DNA of 64,000 nucleotides from Alisma plantago-aquatica (taxonomy: Eukaryota > Streptophyta > Magnoliopsida > Alismatales > Alismataceae), in contig OY856412.1 in the NCBI GenBank assembly GCA_963693085.1, positions 350,113,957 to 350,177,956 on the forward strand, written 5' to 3'. Below, piece after piece: positions 1 through 13,494 of this stretch (position 1 is the first letter of the stretch; each line of letters starts with the position of its first letter). The notes under the pieces are model-generated. The model saw nothing but the letters and a program-made list of their open reading frames with translations, searched no databases and had not been told where the DNA came from. The position numbers and the translations under genes were made by a program.

Positions 1-439
1 AGAAAGTGAATGAACGTTGACAGGATGACTGTTCCATGCCTTGAGTTCATTCGGGATATCAGTGATAAAGGAATTATACATTCACTGTAACACCATTCAC
101 GGATTGTAGGATGAAAGTTGTTCTCCAACTTTCTACTTTCACTTGGGTAGCACTGATGTGTGACTAGGCACCGCTCTTTGCTTGTGAAGTCATAAGTGTT
201 ATGGACTTTCACTGCCAACGTGAAATAGACCTGCAGGGTCACACACATAGGATTTAACCTGGAAGAGGAGTTTTGTCCACAAAGCAATGTTTAGATTGAT
301 TACTAAAGGAGTTTACTAGTTCAATTAAACACTCAATCAGTTGATAGCTCAATATCATATGGTTCAAGGTGTTGGACGCATTGATTGGAGTATCGGATTG
401 ATTGAAATCACAATTGACTGATTTTGCCCAACCTGTGCT

Positions 440-855
440 CCCAACCGATCGGCTCATGTGATGAACCGGTCGGCTGAGGTGCTGAACCGGTCGGCTGGAG
501 TGTCCAGGCCGATCGGCTCATGCCCAGGTTGAAACGACCGGTTCAAGAGTTGAACCGATCGGCTCAACTGGTGCAACCGACCAGTTGGGAAAGTCATGTC
601 GGCAAGAATTTTCCTTTGGTTTCAATTGCCCAATTCGATTGGGAATAACATTGGTATACGATACCAATTGAGAACGAAACAAAGAAAGTCTTTTTGAGCC
701 GGATTAGGACCATGAACCGATCGGTTCAGGGCACCAACCGATCGGTTGGAGTGCCCCAAACGATCGGCTCAGGTCCAGCCAATCGGCTCAATGGCCGAAC
801 CGATCGGTTCAGTTGTGAACCGATCATTTCAAGTTGCGAACCGGTTGCTTTTTGT
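440..855. repeat. Dispersed palindromic motif cluster (AACCGATCGGTTC)
   Basis: About 14 copies of a 13-16 bp motif around the palindrome CCGATCGG, with CCGGTCGG and CGATCGGCTC variants, are scattered through the putative U3 region just upstream of the TATA box. The second LTR copy near 36,355-36,600 keeps only a few decayed versions, for example ATCGATCGG. The cluster may be an expanded LTR enhancer or a slippage product; no binding factor can be named. Confidence 0.75.
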
Positions 856-930
856 GGAAAATTCTCGAACCCTTCTACTCTTGCTTTAGTCCCGTATTGC
901 CGGGCACAGAGAACCCTATCCCATGACCCG

Positions 931-940
931 CCTATATATA
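931..940 (+). promoter_or_regulatory. LTR promoter TATA box
   Basis: CCTATATATA lies in the middle of the copia LTR, where the U3/R boundary is expected. The equivalent place in the second copy (36,678-36,690) reads CCTATATAATGGG. Transcription would start about 30 bases downstream. Confidence 0.55.
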
Positions 941-1496
941 GGGGTATTGGGGGCTTCTCAAAGTACAACTCAATGCAAGCCGGTTGCTTTGCGAAGTTGT
1001 CGTTCTCTCTGGTTTTGGTAACCGTGAGAGATCCCGAGCAAGTGCTTCCCGCAAAAGGGAGGTGCAGCAAGGGAAGGACAACTGCAGTTGCAACTGGTAG
1101 CAGGAGAGTGTGTTGGCGACTAGTACGTCAACAGGAGGGTGCGACTCCTTCCACTTCCTTGTGGGACAAGGAGGGTGGAGTTCCAGGTGGTCCGTATGGG
1201 CTACTTCAGAGGTAGGAGGTTTCTGCCGCTCAGGAGGACAACTGTCATCCGACAGTCCGGTAGGAGGAGGAGTCGTCAGTCCCGATGCGACCAGGAGCTG
1301 CACAGACACCATCCAAGACTGGAGTTGAAGACCGCGCATTGCGCGAGGTATTGTCGCCGAGCAAGCCTCGGGACAAGATATGATTCCGCAAACCATCTTT
1401 TCTTATTATATAGACGTTGACGCGTTTCCTCGGTATGGGTTGGGGGAGAAATTTTTTTGTTTCCGCTGCCTTCTTTGTCTCCCCTAAAACCCAACA

Positions 1497-1649
1497 AGCT
1501 GTACATACCCTCCACAGGAAATGAGAGAGCTTTAGTGGCCATTTCAGACCCCAAATAAGTGTACAATTTTTGTTATTCTGTGTATAGACCGTGTGGCAAT
1601 AAAATCATGTCTTCCCAAATGACCCAACTAGTAAGCTAACATGGTCTTG
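1497..1649. other. Unassigned spacer
   Basis: This 150-bp stretch between the copia LTR and the first recognisable base of the next LTR matches neither neighbour by eye. It has no ORF of interest. Confidence 0.4.
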
Positions 1650-4193
1650 AAAATTCCTTATATATAGATAGCATTACTTAAATAACAATCAACAATTATT
1701 TGCAACCAGTATGAAAAACCTCAGAAAATCATGAAAGTAGGTTCGGGCAAGTAGTCATAGGCGTTACCGCATACCTTAATGGTGAAACATGAAGATTATC
1801 GAATCATGCTTTAGGCATATCATCCAATCAAGCAAAGAGGACTTCAATCATTTAATCAGCATGTATCTAAATCCTAAAGTGTCATCATTACATTAATCAC
1901 AATAAACCCTACTCAGTCCTATTATAGGTTTTAAGGTTTTGTTGACACTGAGTTACCATTAGGGTTATGATTTGAAATACTACTTCTGATGATTATTGTT
2001 TTAATGACTTAAGACCCTAATTAATATTAGGTCTTGCCATGATTATTAAATTGTCCATATTATTTTATCACAAGAACTAAAATCAATTATGCTCCTTAAT
2101 GACATTACAAAGATGATACTAAACCCTAAGTTACCTCATATGCATTATTATTCTTATTAGGGACCTCAACTATTATTATTATGATCATAAAAATGTCAAA
2201 TCATTATTATATCCCACATTATCCATTTACATCTCAATGAAATGTATTTATCATGATTAATAACATATACATCAACACTAGGGTTTATGTGCATTAATCA
2301 CCACTTTAACACCTATTTGTACTTCTTTAAGAATTGGGATCATATTTAGGTCTCAACTATGTCTTATTTTTCATACTCTAGTTCTTTTGATAAATTTATA
2401 TGTAGCACTTGTTTTCACAGAAGAAACCTAGAAATTTCTATAATTATTTGAAGTAAACATTATTTCGACCAAGAAAAAGGCCACGTCGTCAATTATCATA
2501 TTATCTTTTTTGTGCCATGTGGACCGACTCAGGCTAGTGGCATGCGGTCATCTTGCTCAAGCACTTCCACACGGTTGCCACTCTAAAACATGTGAAAATA
2601 CCGTGATGCCCTCATAACTCACATACACAGGATGGGATGCTTAGGTCAATTGACTCTAAGCCTTCCCTATCCCCACGATGGTGGTAGGGTTTCATCCCGG
2701 TGGAGACGACCTATGGTTTGACTTGCCCTCCTCCTCTACCCATGATTAGGCTAGGATCTATGTGCCCTTCCCCAGCCTTCCCTCCTCAGAATCGGCTGGT
2801 CTACTACTAAGGTTGTGATGGCCAAGGTCACGAGAACCATATGCTATACAAGGTGGGTCTACCCTGGTATTCATAATAAAAAATGACAATGTAGATCCTT
2901 ACCTAGGGGTTTCACCGCCAGCAACTGATGTCGAAGAGCTTTCTAGAGGTAGAAGATTTTTACAAGAGGACTAGGGTCATACATTGCAACCTGCTTGTCC
3001 CTTCTTTGGCATATAGGAGATTAGAAGGAAAAAATGTTGACGTCAGAGAAATTACTACCCAAGAGTGACTTCAGTTCTTGCATCCTTGATCAGGGGAGCA
3101 TGCGGGATCCTCATAGAGAAGTCTGGGGTAAGTTGAACATTGAAAAGTATTGTTGGGAGAGGGTTGAATAAATCAAACATAGGATGAATCCTATATATAT
3201 ATATATTAATATATATATATATTTATATATATATATATGTTTATATATATATATATGTCTCTATATATAGGTACTTCCCTTTCTTTTTCTCATCCCTCTC
3301 CTTCCTTTCTCCATGTAGTTTGAGGAAGTTCCAAATTATTAGGTACGATTTTGGTGTGAAGATACTTACCATTACTTCCTTTCTATGATATAAAGATCTC
3401 CTTTTTACTTCAACCATTCAATGCCAACTAGGAAGGATCATATTTCTTTTTCTAGTCTTTTCTCTCTCATGGTTAATACAAAGCACTCATGGATAAGTAT
3501 ATACATAGTTGTCAAAAGGAATATTTTCAATATTTTTCCATTACACATTACACATGCCCACAATTTTATTTCCAATTTTTATTTAGTTAACACTAAAAGT
3601 CATCAAAAAACATTATAATGTATGGTACTTATTGGGTAATGAATTCTAGATTGTTCATCTTATATCTCTCTTTGCTATATTCTTCCAATTCAATTGTATG
3701 TACTTCAAAAAAACTCATAATGCCTTTTCCAATCTATATTTATCAAGTTAGGATTTATAAATATGTCTTTCACATACAAAACGTTCTCTTTTAAACATTT
3801 ATTTTAAACAATACCATTATCTCATGGAGTATCCTTTTTCTCTCAATTTCTAGAATTTTCTTCTTTTCCTTGTTATTTATTAATTGATGTATAAAACATT
3901 GATTTGCCAATAATGGCTACATAATTACTCTTTTATTTATCTAAAACACCACACATTTTATTTCCTCTTTGAAACTTACATATGTTCCATATTTCAGTTA
4001 TGTGATATTTTAAAAAGCCATTATCATTAATTCATATACAAATTCATTTCATTTATTTAACTTGTGCCACAAGAACAATGCCATGAATGTGATCAACATT
4101 ATTATTCCATAAAAAATTCCATTGGAGAAAGTTATTTGTAAAAGAATGCTTTATATTTATATCATTCAATTTTACCAAATTGAGGATATTACA
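1650..4193 (-). repeat. Left LTR (truncated)
   Basis: It is colinear with 7,260-9,739. Landmarks include GTAGTCATAGGCG near 1,751 against GTAGTGATAGGTG near 7,371, and the shared end GAGGATATTACA. Its inner edge touches the purine tract at 4,194. Confidence 0.75.
3191..3270. repeat. TA-rich microsatellite
   Basis: Runs of alternating T and A are broken by a few other bases. They lie in the left LTR where the right LTR (near 8,805-8,820) has only a short TA stretch, so the expansion happened after insertion. Confidence 0.85.
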
Positions 4194-6461
4194 TTGACCC
4201 CTCCTCAAAAGGAATTTTTACCCAAAATTCAAGCCTATCAAGCTTAAGGTGAATGATACTCAAAGTTAGTTTTGAACCTTAGGGTTAGCATCCCTAATTA
4301 GTTATCTTACATATTTCTTATTTATATGAAAATTCTTCATGTTATGACTAAGCTTGATACCTGAATTCAATTCGACGAATATCCACATTCTTATTATTGA
4401 CATGATGCCATCTTCTGGTAATTAAATTTTCATTTGTAATTTCAATTTCACCTAGGTTCCTACCTATTATTAACATATCATCATATAAAGGTGAGGTAAC
4501 ACCTCAAACTCTTGATCATTTCATAAACCTCAAATTAGGGTTTTCATCCTTATACATCTATTCTAAGCATAATATGTGTCTACCTTATTCTCTCTCACTC
4601 ATAATGAGATGAAATAAGCACTTGATTGCAGCCCAAATACAAATTTCATCCCATTCCAAGAGTAGAGATGGTATATCCACATATTACCTCACAATTTCAT
4701 ATTATAGGTTGAATCATTCTCAAAATGACTCAAAACCATGCATACTTTTTAACTCCCATAATATTTATATTTCATGAAGTAAAATGTCTTTCTCACTTTC
4801 AAGTTTGTACACAACTCCTCTCATTATTACATGACTTCTTTGCATGTTTTACATTTACACCTCATGTATTATGAGCCTAATCCACTTCCTTGGGGTATCT
4901 AGGGGTACAAGTACTTTTGGAGTATCTCATCCTTAAGCATGTAGGGAGTGCCTCTCACATTCACCTATTGGGACACATGAACATTATGAAGGTAGCCAAT
5001 CACCTGAGATATGGTCCTCGGGAAAATGTGGTCGTTACCTCCTGACCATATGGTCTTGTGCATTTAGGGAACAATCAACTACTAATCCCATTGGTCCATG
5101 TACCTTTAATACTCTCTAATTTACCTTAGGATTGACTTAAGGGTTTACCTTTTCCAAGGGTTCATTTATGGCACATTATTACATATGTAATTCTTTAAAT
5201 TGAATTTCCTCCATCTCTTATGGTGTTCATTAGTCACTTCATGTCCCCTCATTGGACTCATGAAAAGTTTCCTTTTTTGGCTTGGTCTCATACTATTAGC
5301 CACTTCCATATTGACTTTTTCTCATGTTCCTCAGAAATGCCATACTTGGGTTCAAAGAATCATACTCAATATATGTGCTTTCATATTTTGTATTAGGTGA
5401 CATATAGGGTTACCTCAATGTTTAAATTGATAGTCAAGTTACCTCTCTAGGGAAGGTCCTAACCTAGGGTGCCTTTTTGGATCATAGGAAGAGGTTAGGA
5501 TCTCTAGCTACAACCCGACCTATAGGTATAGGGTTTTTCCTCCCCCATAGGTCCTTTCCCCATTCTTGGGTTGATCCACCCCAGGTTGGCACACCAACCA
5601 AATTTGAACTAAGGGTTTCACATTATCATCTCTTTATGCAACCTGAATAAGATTTATTATTTTAACCTCACCACCCTCATCCTCATTTCTCAATGGTGTG
5701 CCCTCTATAAGGGAAGCCTCTTTATGGGGAACCATCTATTAAGTATTTTAGTCCTCCTTGTGTGGACTTTTCATACATAGGCCTTCCTTTATAGGCTCGA
5801 TCACCCCATGGTCTTCAACTCATCTGAGATCGATTCCATTTATGCATTATCCATAGGTTGCTTATATTTCCTAAAACTTTCTCATTAATGCCTTATTCCA
5901 CATGCACATATGCATGGAAGATTGACTCACCTAACTCATTTACTTATATTTTTCTTATTCCTTTTCAAGGTTCATATGGGTAGTTTTCTATATAAGCACA
6001 CTACTCTCATTCCCCATTAAAACATTTTTCCTTACTTTATTATTATTATATGTACATTATTATTTTCACATTACATGTACCTTATCATTTCTCATTAGAT
6101 GTGCATTAATTGGTGGAGGATGCCTTAATCCTTCTTCATCTCAAAACCCTAACTTGAGATGAGGAGGGAAGTACCTTATAATGTTTATAAAGCAAGAGGA
6201 TGAGAAGTGATGAATCAAGATGAGAAGAAAACCTAAAGGTATTTTACTTCGGGCAAAACCTTTGAACATTAGCAATGCAGGATGCATGGGCCAGGGATCC
6301 CTTTTAAGATGAATAGTGGTTTGTAGGAAACTTTTTCCATCCCCTGATTCATGGTCCATTCTAGACAACATCGTCTTTGGGAAATTGCCTAAAAATTCCC
6401 TCATATTTCTAGAGATTACATACAATTATAAACTATTAAATATTATTTGAAAAAAAATGAT
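4194..6461 (-). other. Internal region of the minus-strand LARD-like element
   Basis: The region is 2.3 kb of AT-rich DNA between the purine tract and the primer site. I saw no protease, reverse transcriptase, RNase H or integrase motif on either strand. The longest minus-strand ORF (6,141-6,425, 94 codons) is not recognisable. Confidence 0.55.
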
Positions 6462-6473
6462 GCTCTGCTACCA
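6462..6473 (-). other. tRNA-Met primer-binding site (one mismatch)
   Basis: GCTCTGCTACCA on the plus strand is the complement of TGGTAGCAGAGC, one base from the usual plant TGGTATCAGAGC. It directly abuts the right LTR. Confidence 0.7.
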
Positions 6474-6476
6474 AAG

Positions 6477-9400
6477 TCCTCTTCCCCCTATTATCCCCTA
6501 TTTAGGTGGACCGAAAGGGCAAGGGCCATTACCATATTTTATAGGATATAGGTTTATCAAATAACTAGAAATAATTAATAAATTTCACTAAATTGAAATT
6601 ATTTTGGTAAAATTTAAAAAAGGTAAGCTTCTATATGATATGGAAATTGACTAGTTGCCACATAGAATAAAATATATCTAACTAAATCCTCTAGAATTGC
6701 ATTAAGTCTTTTCTTTTGGTTCATTCATCTACGGATGTCCATCTTTCAACATTAATTGTAGATTTCTAGCAGTTTCTCCTAAAATGTTGTGAAACAAAAC
6801 ACGGCCACTATAACAAATTATACTGGTATGTGGGGGAAGCAAAATATCTACATGTAGCTATAACAGTATAGTCAGCCATAGCAACAAATATAATTCCAAA
6901 ACTGAACATGCATTTTGGTTCGAACTTCTCTACTTAATCTATGTGGGACACTCCCTCTCTAGATTATTCATGTGGGGAAGCCTCTCTCTAGGGATTAGTC
7001 CCTACGTTGGGCACATTATACATAGGCCTTGGCCCAATCACCAGTCACCATAATGACATTTCTTACATAGGGTTTTGCTGAGGTCATCTTCTTTTCTGTA
7101 CCAGATCGCTAGTCACCATAGTGACATTTCTTACATAGGCCTTTCCTTGAGGTGATCTTCCTATCCTGGCATGATCATTCATCACAATAGTGACATTTCT
7201 TACATCCCATGTGTATTAGTTACATCCACAAGATATAGTTGAGCAAGTTATACTTATATAATGTGATATCCATAGTGACTTTATAAATAGTAAGAATTAA
7301 ATAAACAACCAAGAGTTATCTACAACAATACAAAAAAACTCAAAAAACAAATAAAGTTGGTTAGGGTGAGTAGTGATAGGTGTAACCACATATCTTAATG
7401 ATTAACAATGTAGATTATCAAATAATTTTTTAAGCATATCATCCAATCAAGAAAAGAGGAATACAATCATTTAATCTGCATGTATGTAAATCATATTGTT
7501 TCATCATCACATTAATCACATTAAACCCTACTCCGTTCTATTCTAGGGTTTAAGGTTTTCTTGACACTGAGTTACCATTATGGTTATGATTCAAAACCCT
7601 ACTTACCATGATTGTTGTTTTTATGACTTAATAACCATAATTCATATGATGTCTTTCCATGATTATCAAATCTACCATAATATTTTATCATGACCACTAG
7701 ATTCAATTATGTTCCTTAATGACATGGAAAATATGATATTGAACCCTAAATTACTAGATATGAATTATTCTTCTTATTAGGGGCTCTAAGTATCATTATT
7801 ATGATCATAATCATGTCAAATCATTATTATATCCCACATTATCCATTTACATCTCAACAAAATATATTTAACATGATTTATAAGATATTCATCAAAACTA
7901 GAGTTTATGTGCATTAATCGCCACTTTAACACATATTTATAATACTTTAAGAATTGGAATCATATATAGGTCTCAACTATATCTTATTTGGGTTAACCTC
8001 ATTCTTCTGATAAATTTTCATATATAACTTGTTTTCATCGAAGCTACCTAGCAATTTCTATCAATACAAGTAAACATTATTTGGACCAATAAAAAATGCA
8101 ACATCATCGATTATCATATTATCCCTTTCATGACACACGGGTTGTCTTAGGCCAATGGCTTGTGTCCATCTTTCCCAAGTGATTCCACATGAGAGGCCTC
8201 TCGAAAACACATGAAAAGACCACGGTGCCCTCATAATTCATGTAGACCGGGCGGGTTGCTTAGGTCAATTGACTCTAACCCTTTATATCCTTGGGATGAT
8301 GGTAGGGTTCTATCTCGATGGAGACAACCCATGGTTTGAATCTACGTCCTCGTCTACCCATGATTAGGCTAGGATGTATGTGCCATCCCCCCACCTTCCC
8401 TGCTCATAATTGGTGGGTCTACTGCCAAAGGTTGCGGTGGCCAAGGTCGTGAAAACCAACTTCTATACAAGGTGGGTCTACCCTAGTTTGTAGAACCAAA
8501 AACAACAATGAAGATCCTTATCTGAGGGTGTTGTCTCTAGTAATCAGTGTTAAAGAGTTCTCTAGTGGTAAATGATCATTGTGGGAGGACTAGGGTCATG
8601 CATTGCAACCGACATGTGCCCTTCTTCGGCATACATGAGATCAAGAATAAAATAGGGGGACGCCAGAGAGATTACTACCCAAGGGTGACTATCGTCCTTG
8701 CATACTTGATCTAGGGAGTGTGTGCGATCCTCATAGAGAAGTATGGGGTAAGTTGGACATCCAGAAGTCCTATTAGGAGAGTGGTGAGTGAATTAAGCAT
8801 AAGATATAATATATATAGGTACTTCCTTCCCTTCCTTTACTCATCCCTCGCCTTCCTTTATACATGTAGTTTAAGGAAGTCACAAATGATTAGTAACTAT
8901 TTTGTGTAAAGATACTTACCATTACTTCCATTCTATGACATAAAGTTCTCCTTTTTACTTCAACCATTCAATGCCAACTAGGAAGGATCATATTCCTTTT
9001 TCTAGTCTGTTCTTTCTCATGGTTAATACAAAGCACACATGGATAGTTATATACATAGTAGTCAAAAGGAATACATCCAATATATTTCCATTACACATTA
9101 CACTTGTCCACTATTCATTTCCAATTTTTATCTAGGTGGCACACCAAAATCCATCAACGAAAGCATTCTGATGTATGGTACTTATTGGGTAATGAATTTT
9201 AGATTATTCATCTTATATCTCTCTTTGAGATATTCTTCCTATTTAATGATTCATACTTCAAGGAAACTCATAATGCCCTTTCCAATCTATATTTAGGTAA
9301 GTTGGGATTTATAAATATGTCTAAACTTTCTCTTTTGAACATTGATTTTAAACAATACAATTAGCTCATGGAATATCCTTTTTCTCTCAATTTCTATAAT

Positions 9401-9739
9401 TCTCATATTTAATTATTATTTATTAATTTATGTCTCAAACATTGAGTTGTCAATAATGGTTGGATAATTACTCTTTTATTTATCTAAAACACCATACATT
9501 TTATTTTCTCTTAGAAAGTTACATATTGTTCCATATTTCGGTTGCAGAATATTTCAAAAAGCCATTATCATTAATTCATATACAAATTCCTTTCATTTTT
9601 GTAACTTGTTCCACGAGCACTCATTCCATAAAGGTGATCAACATTATTATTCCTTAAATAATTCCATTGCGGAAAATTATTAATCAAATCATGCTTTATA
9701 TTTATATCATTCAATTTTACCAAAATTGAGGATATTACA
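6477..9739 (-). repeat. Right LTR (full length, ~3.26 kb)
   Basis: It starts just after the primer site with a CCTCTTCCCCC-type end and finishes with GAGGATATTACA. The solo LTR at 19,280-22,575 has the same two ends and a similar length (3.3 kb). After 9,739 the sequence continues as another LTR family, the target of this insertion. Confidence 0.75.
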
Positions 9740-10764
9740 ACAAGCCATGTAGAATATGTGTTAAATGTTTTTACATGCCATTTGGTAGTTGATAGACATA
9801 TTTTTTAGTATGTTTATTGGTGGGGAAATTAATCATTATTTTATAAAGATAATCTATTCTAGTTTGAATCTGATCTTAAATGTTAGCAAGTGGTTGATGC
9901 TGAGATTTAATACACACTATGAATATGATTTACATTCACTTATGGTATGAATAGTCTTGTTGGGTAGACATGTCTTATGTGTACTTCAGCTTCAAGAGTG
10001 TAGGATGTGTTCTTGGAACTTATTGTGGGGTGTCACAAATATAATTTTTTTGTTATGTCTTGTTTCTAAATGGTTAGGACTTACTTGTTACTCCGACAAT
10101 CCGATTGTCATTATGAAGTTAACTTCTACTGATCTCTTCATATACATACTTAAAGATGTTTTAAAGTTGTAATTGGTCTTAGTGATTATCTTATCTGATT
10201 GATTAGATTATTGTCATTAGATTGATGTGCTAAATTCTAGCATTATCTGTTAGAGTTACTAGTATATGCAAGTTTCTTTTAAGTTCAATATACTTGATCT
10301 AATGTTTATTAGTGTACATATCTTGAGTAGGAGATATCCACTCGCTAGGGCTCTATATGAGTCTCATGAGGTTGTTTCAAATGTTTTAGGTATAATGATA
10401 TCCAACAAAGAGGTCGTGACAAAGAATATATAAATAAAATAATCTAGATTAGAATGGTCATGTCCTCACTCTTTCTTGGTATGGGTTTTAGATTGAGTTA
10501 GTTATTTTATAAAAATGTAATATATCTAAATAGAGCTACATACTAGCAATACTTCTTGATTCTTGTTATAACAGAGTTTAAAAGATATGTAATAACTAAA
10601 TATATTGTCCTTTATGTGACATTGGTCTATGAGGTTTTATGAGAAAGGAAAATGAAAAAATTATCTATGTTCTTCATGTATTGTGTTAATCGTGTCTTTG
10701 AGAATTAGTTGTTTTGTTATATAATCTGGTTGACATCTATGCAATTTAAAGAGAGGTTTCGACA
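9740..10764 (+). repeat. Family-Y LTR, first copy (3' part)
   Basis: It is colinear with 18,770-19,279 plus 22,576-23,113, apart from the solo LTR inserted in the second copy. It ends TCGACA, followed by a primer-site-like TGGTATATGATATT at 10,768. The 5' part was displaced by the element at 1,650-9,739 and is not visible. Confidence 0.7.
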
Positions 10765-11577
10765 ATTTGGTATATGATATTAGGTTAGATGATCCATAGG
10801 GACAATAGAATCTAGGGATAAATGGCATAATATATGTTGAACATAACATGAATGGTATGCATATTGACTGAACTCAAGTATTGGAATAAGTTAGTGTGGA
10901 ACTACAAACTGTACATTTTTTGTTTCCTGGCCAAGCTTCTAGATGAAGTTAGTTTTGGAGTATAACAAGATGCATGTTGGAAATAAAAATGTTAAAATGA
11001 ATAAAGAGAAATGATTATATAATTAAATATGACACCAAAGGAAAGATGGAAATGTCATATGAGAAAGTTGATTGAATCAGAATATTTTGTGGAGATACTT
11101 CCTAATGAATTTGAATATGAGTATGACTATGAAAGTATAAGAAAAAAAAATGAGAACTAGGAATTATGCTCATTAGATAATCTTCATTATGAAGAGAAAT
11201 TATGGTTGTGGACGATAATGTAGAAAGAATTATAAATATTGATCCACAAGATACATAATCAAATTGTTTAAAAAGAACAAAAAAGGTGATGTGAATCATG
11301 TCATGAAAGCGGCTATTAACAAGATTTGTGAGAAATAGTTTTTAATATTCAAAGAGGTATATGATGATGACAGGGTATGGATTATTTGTCTAATTTCAAC
11401 AAATTTAAAATTCTAATGTAAAAGATCCCAAAATTAAGAAATTGATGTAATAAGAAAGAATGATAAATAGGAATACCAGTCTACCAAGATGTGAAGAGAG
11501 ATGCAAGATTATATATTATGATCTTATTCCATGTCTTTTCTTGGATTTTGGGACGAAATCCTGAAAGGAGGGGAGAA
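10765..11577 (+). other. Family-Y internal region, first copy (0.8 kb, non-coding)
   Basis: The complete stretch from the decayed primer site to a purine tract is only 813 bp. It contains TTTTGGGACGAAATCC and AGGAGGGGAGAA just before the next LTR, the usual 3' end of plant gypsy-type internal regions. No protein-coding frame is visible. The first ~500 bp recurs at 23,114-23,632. Confidence 0.65.
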
Positions 11578-12258
11578 TGTATAATAACCCATTTTCAACT
11601 AAGCCATAAAATTAGGGTTTACATAGTTGATTACATGCTTCACTAGTCGACCATTGTTTAAGACTAATTAATAATGGTAGTATCATCATATTGTTTTAAA
11701 CTTAACTACAAACTCTTAGCATGCTTTTATTTTTTTAGTATAAGTTTTTGATAAGAGTAAGCCCTAGTCTGTCCAAATTAGTATTTGGTAGCATATGAAT
11801 ACAAAATTTGATAAATATAATTGTTTGGTATATGATTTTTAATATTTTTCTATAACTTTGATTTATAAAAAATTTGAATATATACTTTAGATAACTCAAA
11901 TATAAGTGTAATTGTAAAATATAATAATTTTTTAATGTTTTCTGACATGTTGTATGGATCTAGGAAAAACTCAGTTAATTGTGCATCCAAGTTTAAATAT
12001 AGTAGTCTTGTATTTGTTTTTAACATTTTATTCGTACATCCAAAAGTGTCAATGTTTTAATTATAGCTTGGAAAGTGAATTTCATACATTCTATAAAAAA
12101 TTATTAACTTATGGATGATTTTGAGATCTGCAAATGTGGTGTCGGTCGAGCTTTTACCGATAATAACTCGGTCGACCAACCATTTTGAATAATTAAAAAA
12201 GAAGATTGAAATGGATTTTGCACTTGCTTGTAAATGTTCCATGAACCTCAATTGTTCT

Positions 12259-12266
12259 ATATATAA
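12259..12266 (+). promoter_or_regulatory. Family-Y LTR TATA box
   Basis: TATATATA lies about 680 bp into the LTR, followed by a leader rich in GAGAGAGA and AGGGTTTT. This fits a U3/R boundary. It rests on position and composition only. Confidence 0.4.
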
Positions 12267-13494
12267 CAACCTAAAACCATGATGTCTCCAAAATGAAATT
12301 CTAGAGAGAGAGGAAGAATTAGGGTTTTGAAGGAGAAATTGGCAAAAATGCTAATTTAGGGTTCTTCTCCCTTAAGCTTGTAAATTGATGTAAGTTCATC
12401 AGCTATAGATATGGTTTCATGGTGAATCTTCTCTCCTATGTATAAATTCCATCCTCCCTCTTATGTAAACAAAAAATATAGCAAATGACCATCTTTTCTC
12501 TTTCTTTGTCTCATATTCTACTTTTCTAGGGTTGTCAAGTTGGAGAGACTAAGAAATGGATTCACTTCTTACAAGTTGGTTTGAATTATATTAATTCAAA
12601 TTATATGGATATTTTAAGGTGCTTGGAATCTGAGACGAGGCTTATATCCTTCTTAACCGCTATAATTTTGTTGAAATCCTAAATTTAAGAGGCTAATTAA
12701 TCAAGATCCATCTTTACATTCATACACAATTGGCTAATCAATTTGATAGACTTTTGGAAATCAAATGCTACTGATATTGATTCTTTCTCATCGACTTGTA
12801 TTCGTTTAGTTCATGATATATTTATTCAATTTCTTTGAAAGACGCTATGGATAGAAAAATGATGTTGTCTTATTGGAATGTTGTCAAAAATTAGTATAAT
12901 GAATGATATACTTGAAAATCAACTTGACAAGTATAGAACAATGGTTTAACTTAATAAAAGTGAGTTACTCAATTGTAATTTTTGATCTTTTCTTGAATTG
13001 TACAAGGAATGTACACAAATATCATTATGAGTGTTTGAAATAGAAGTTTTTTCCGTTCTAGGGTTAATGTTGAGGGATTGACTCAATTGAGTCGATGAAT
13101 CAATGCATATTCATAAATGATGGATGAATTGTCTAGAAATGGAAATTAGGGTTTTTATGTGTGAGAATAGCCCTAATGAACCCATGCACACCATGATGAG
13201 AATAGAGAGTAATAATGTTCTTTTGATGTTTTGAACTAAGATGACTTCATGAAACCCTAGAAATTTAGTGTTAGGACGAGTGTGAGAGATAAAGTATGAA
13301 CTTGTATATAATCATGAAATGTGATGAAATGTTCAACTTTAGGTATTATCAGTTCAATTGAAGATAACAAGTCTTATTAAGATGACCTAAACCTAATGCA
13401 TCTATTTTGGTATAATACATGGAATAACAAGTAAACTATGTATGAATGCAATACTTTTATTCAATTCACATGATAATGAATTGATAAGATGACT

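Larger units (their letters stand above)
1..1496 (+). mobile_element. Ty1/copia LTR, copy 1 (left end outside window)
   Basis: The stretch is colinear with 36,001-37,153, which ends directly before a tRNA-Met primer site, so it is read as an LTR in plus orientation. Shared landmarks include the phrases around 60-200 and 36,060-36,190 and the AT-rich end. It carries a clear TATA box near 931 and ends in CCAACA. No primer-binding site follows, so it is either a 3' LTR or a solo LTR. Several ORFs of 70-170 codons run through 694-1,566 on both strands, but they are not conserved in the second copy and are not taken as genes. Confidence 0.7.
1650..9739 (-). mobile_element. Non-autonomous LTR retrotransposon (LARD-like), minus orientation
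   Basis: Two long direct repeats (about 1,650-4,193 and 6,477-9,739) flank a 2.3-kb core. Read on the minus strand, a primer-binding-site-like sequence (complement of GCTCTGCTACCA, one mismatch to the tRNA-Met site) sits beside the right LTR at 6,462-6,473. A purine-rich tract (complement of TTGACCCCTCCTCAAAAGG, 4,194-4,212) sits beside the left LTR. This is the expected order for a minus-strand element. The core shows no gag or pol similarity, only short broken ORFs, so the element would depend on another element's proteins. Its LTRs match the solo LTR at 19,280-22,575. The left LTR lacks roughly its first 780 bp as seen on the plus strand, so no target duplication can be read. Confidence 0.7.

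Noticed and set aside
694..1566. Several ORFs of 72-173 codons at the left edge
   Set aside because: They lie in a copia LTR and are not preserved in the homologous copy at 36,001-37,153.
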